A stretch of 64,000 nucleotides of DNA from Oribacterium sp. C9. GTDB lineage: Bacteria; Bacillota; Clostridia; Lachnospirales; Lachnospiraceae. Numbering within the stretch: the stretch's first letter is position 1; every line of letters begins with the position of its first letter. The DNA is taken from contig NZ_MUHW01000005.1 in the NCBI RefSeq assembly GCF_002007235.1, positions 1 to 64,000 on the forward strand, given 5' to 3'. This document shows, piece by piece, positions 63,501-64,000 of the stretch. The notes below the pieces were generated by a model, which saw only the letters and a program-made list of their open reading frames with translations, did not search any database and was not told where the DNA came from. The position numbers and the translations under genes are program-made.

Positions 63501-64000
63501 GTGCGCTGTCCTCGGCTGGCATACCATGGATCAGATCTTCAAGGATGCAGAAGAAGGAAAAGTAGATAAATACGACGGAAAGTTCGAACAGTGAATTATA
63601 CCGTCTTTAAAGATCACTTATACAAAGACCTGTAAAATCAACTTACAGGTCTTTTTTTGCGATGGCATTTGTCATACAATTTTATCTTTTCACCAACAAT
63701 CCACTTGTTTTTGCCGACAAAATCAGTTAAAATAAACATTAGTAAATCGGTTAACCAAGTAAACAAGGAGATATAAAAAATCATGAGAATTGCTTTAATC
63801 AATGAGAACTCTCAGGCAGCAAAGAACGCCATGATCTACGGTTCTCTCAAGAAGGTTGCAGATGAGAAGGGCTACACTGTAGATAACTATGGCATGTATG
63901 CTGCCGAGGACGAGGCACAGCTCACATATGTTCAGAACGGAATACTGGCAGCCGTTCTTTTGAACAGCGGCGCTGCAGATTTCGTAGTAACAGGATGCGG

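Overview
The window looks like a chromosomal segment of a strictly anaerobic, low-to-mid-GC Gram-positive bacterium of the class Clostridia, most likely family Lachnospiraceae. This is inferred from gene content, not from a search. Pointers are the SufCBDSU iron-sulfur operon with SufU, a flavodiiron protein next to ferritin, a flavodoxin/DUF3793 pair, an exported flavoprotein with two FMN-attachment domains next to a NusG-domain-II protein, FliB, lipobox proteins, choline-binding-type repeats, AGGAGG ribosome-binding sites and TTGACA/TATAAT promoters. No rRNA, tRNA, CRISPR array or intact insertion sequence was seen.

Layout. 1-7.1 kb is accessory and partly decayed: an XRE regulator with a membrane partner, a LysE exporter, a GNAT pseudogene, an intact GNAT, a CPBP protease followed by a truncated small gene, a structured inverted-repeat element, an Asp/Glu racemase, a gene fragment, and an HTH-Fic protein behind three operator-like repeats. 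7.1-15.5 kb is metabolic: GH36 alpha-galactosidase, a STAS-kinase fusion, flavodiiron protein plus ferritin, PfkB kinase and pgi. 15.5-21.4 kb is a malate module: two-component system divergent from a 2-hydroxycarboxylate transporter, a zinc-ribbon membrane protein and malic enzyme.

21.5-41.5 kb mixes surface, redox and signalling genes: a solitary FliD-like protein, a UvrD-type helicase, an AGCS symporter, the flavoprotein locus with a cre site, a secreted ATLF-like metalloprotease, FliB, a choline-binding-repeat protein, a barnase/barstar pair and an EAL protein. 41.5-51.3 kb holds a ClC channel and then a probable sucrose locus: ROK fructokinase divergent from an amylosucrase-like GH13 enzyme, a HAD phosphatase, a sucrose-family PTS IIBCA, HPr and enzyme I. 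51.3-64 kb is largely housekeeping: cyclophilin, flavodoxin/DUF3793, an S1 protein, a diguanylate cyclase, a rhodanese-TtcA fusion with a radical-SAM partner, the suf operon and the start of an RpiB/LacAB-family isomerase.

The most interesting proposal is the 43-51 kb block read as one system. Sucrose would be taken up and phosphorylated by the PTS and dephosphorylated by the HAD enzyme. It would then serve as glucosyl donor for an amylosucrase making alpha-glucan, and the released fructose would be captured by fructokinase. Both divergent promoters of the block carry the same 11-bp element over the -35 box, and the adjacent HPr has lysine where the regulatory Ser46 normally sits. Other points of interest are a lipid-anchored barnase with an acidic-tailed barstar, the STAS-kinase fusion, the HTH-Fic operator array, and the flavodoxin promoter with two GTTAG-N6-CTAAC repeats.
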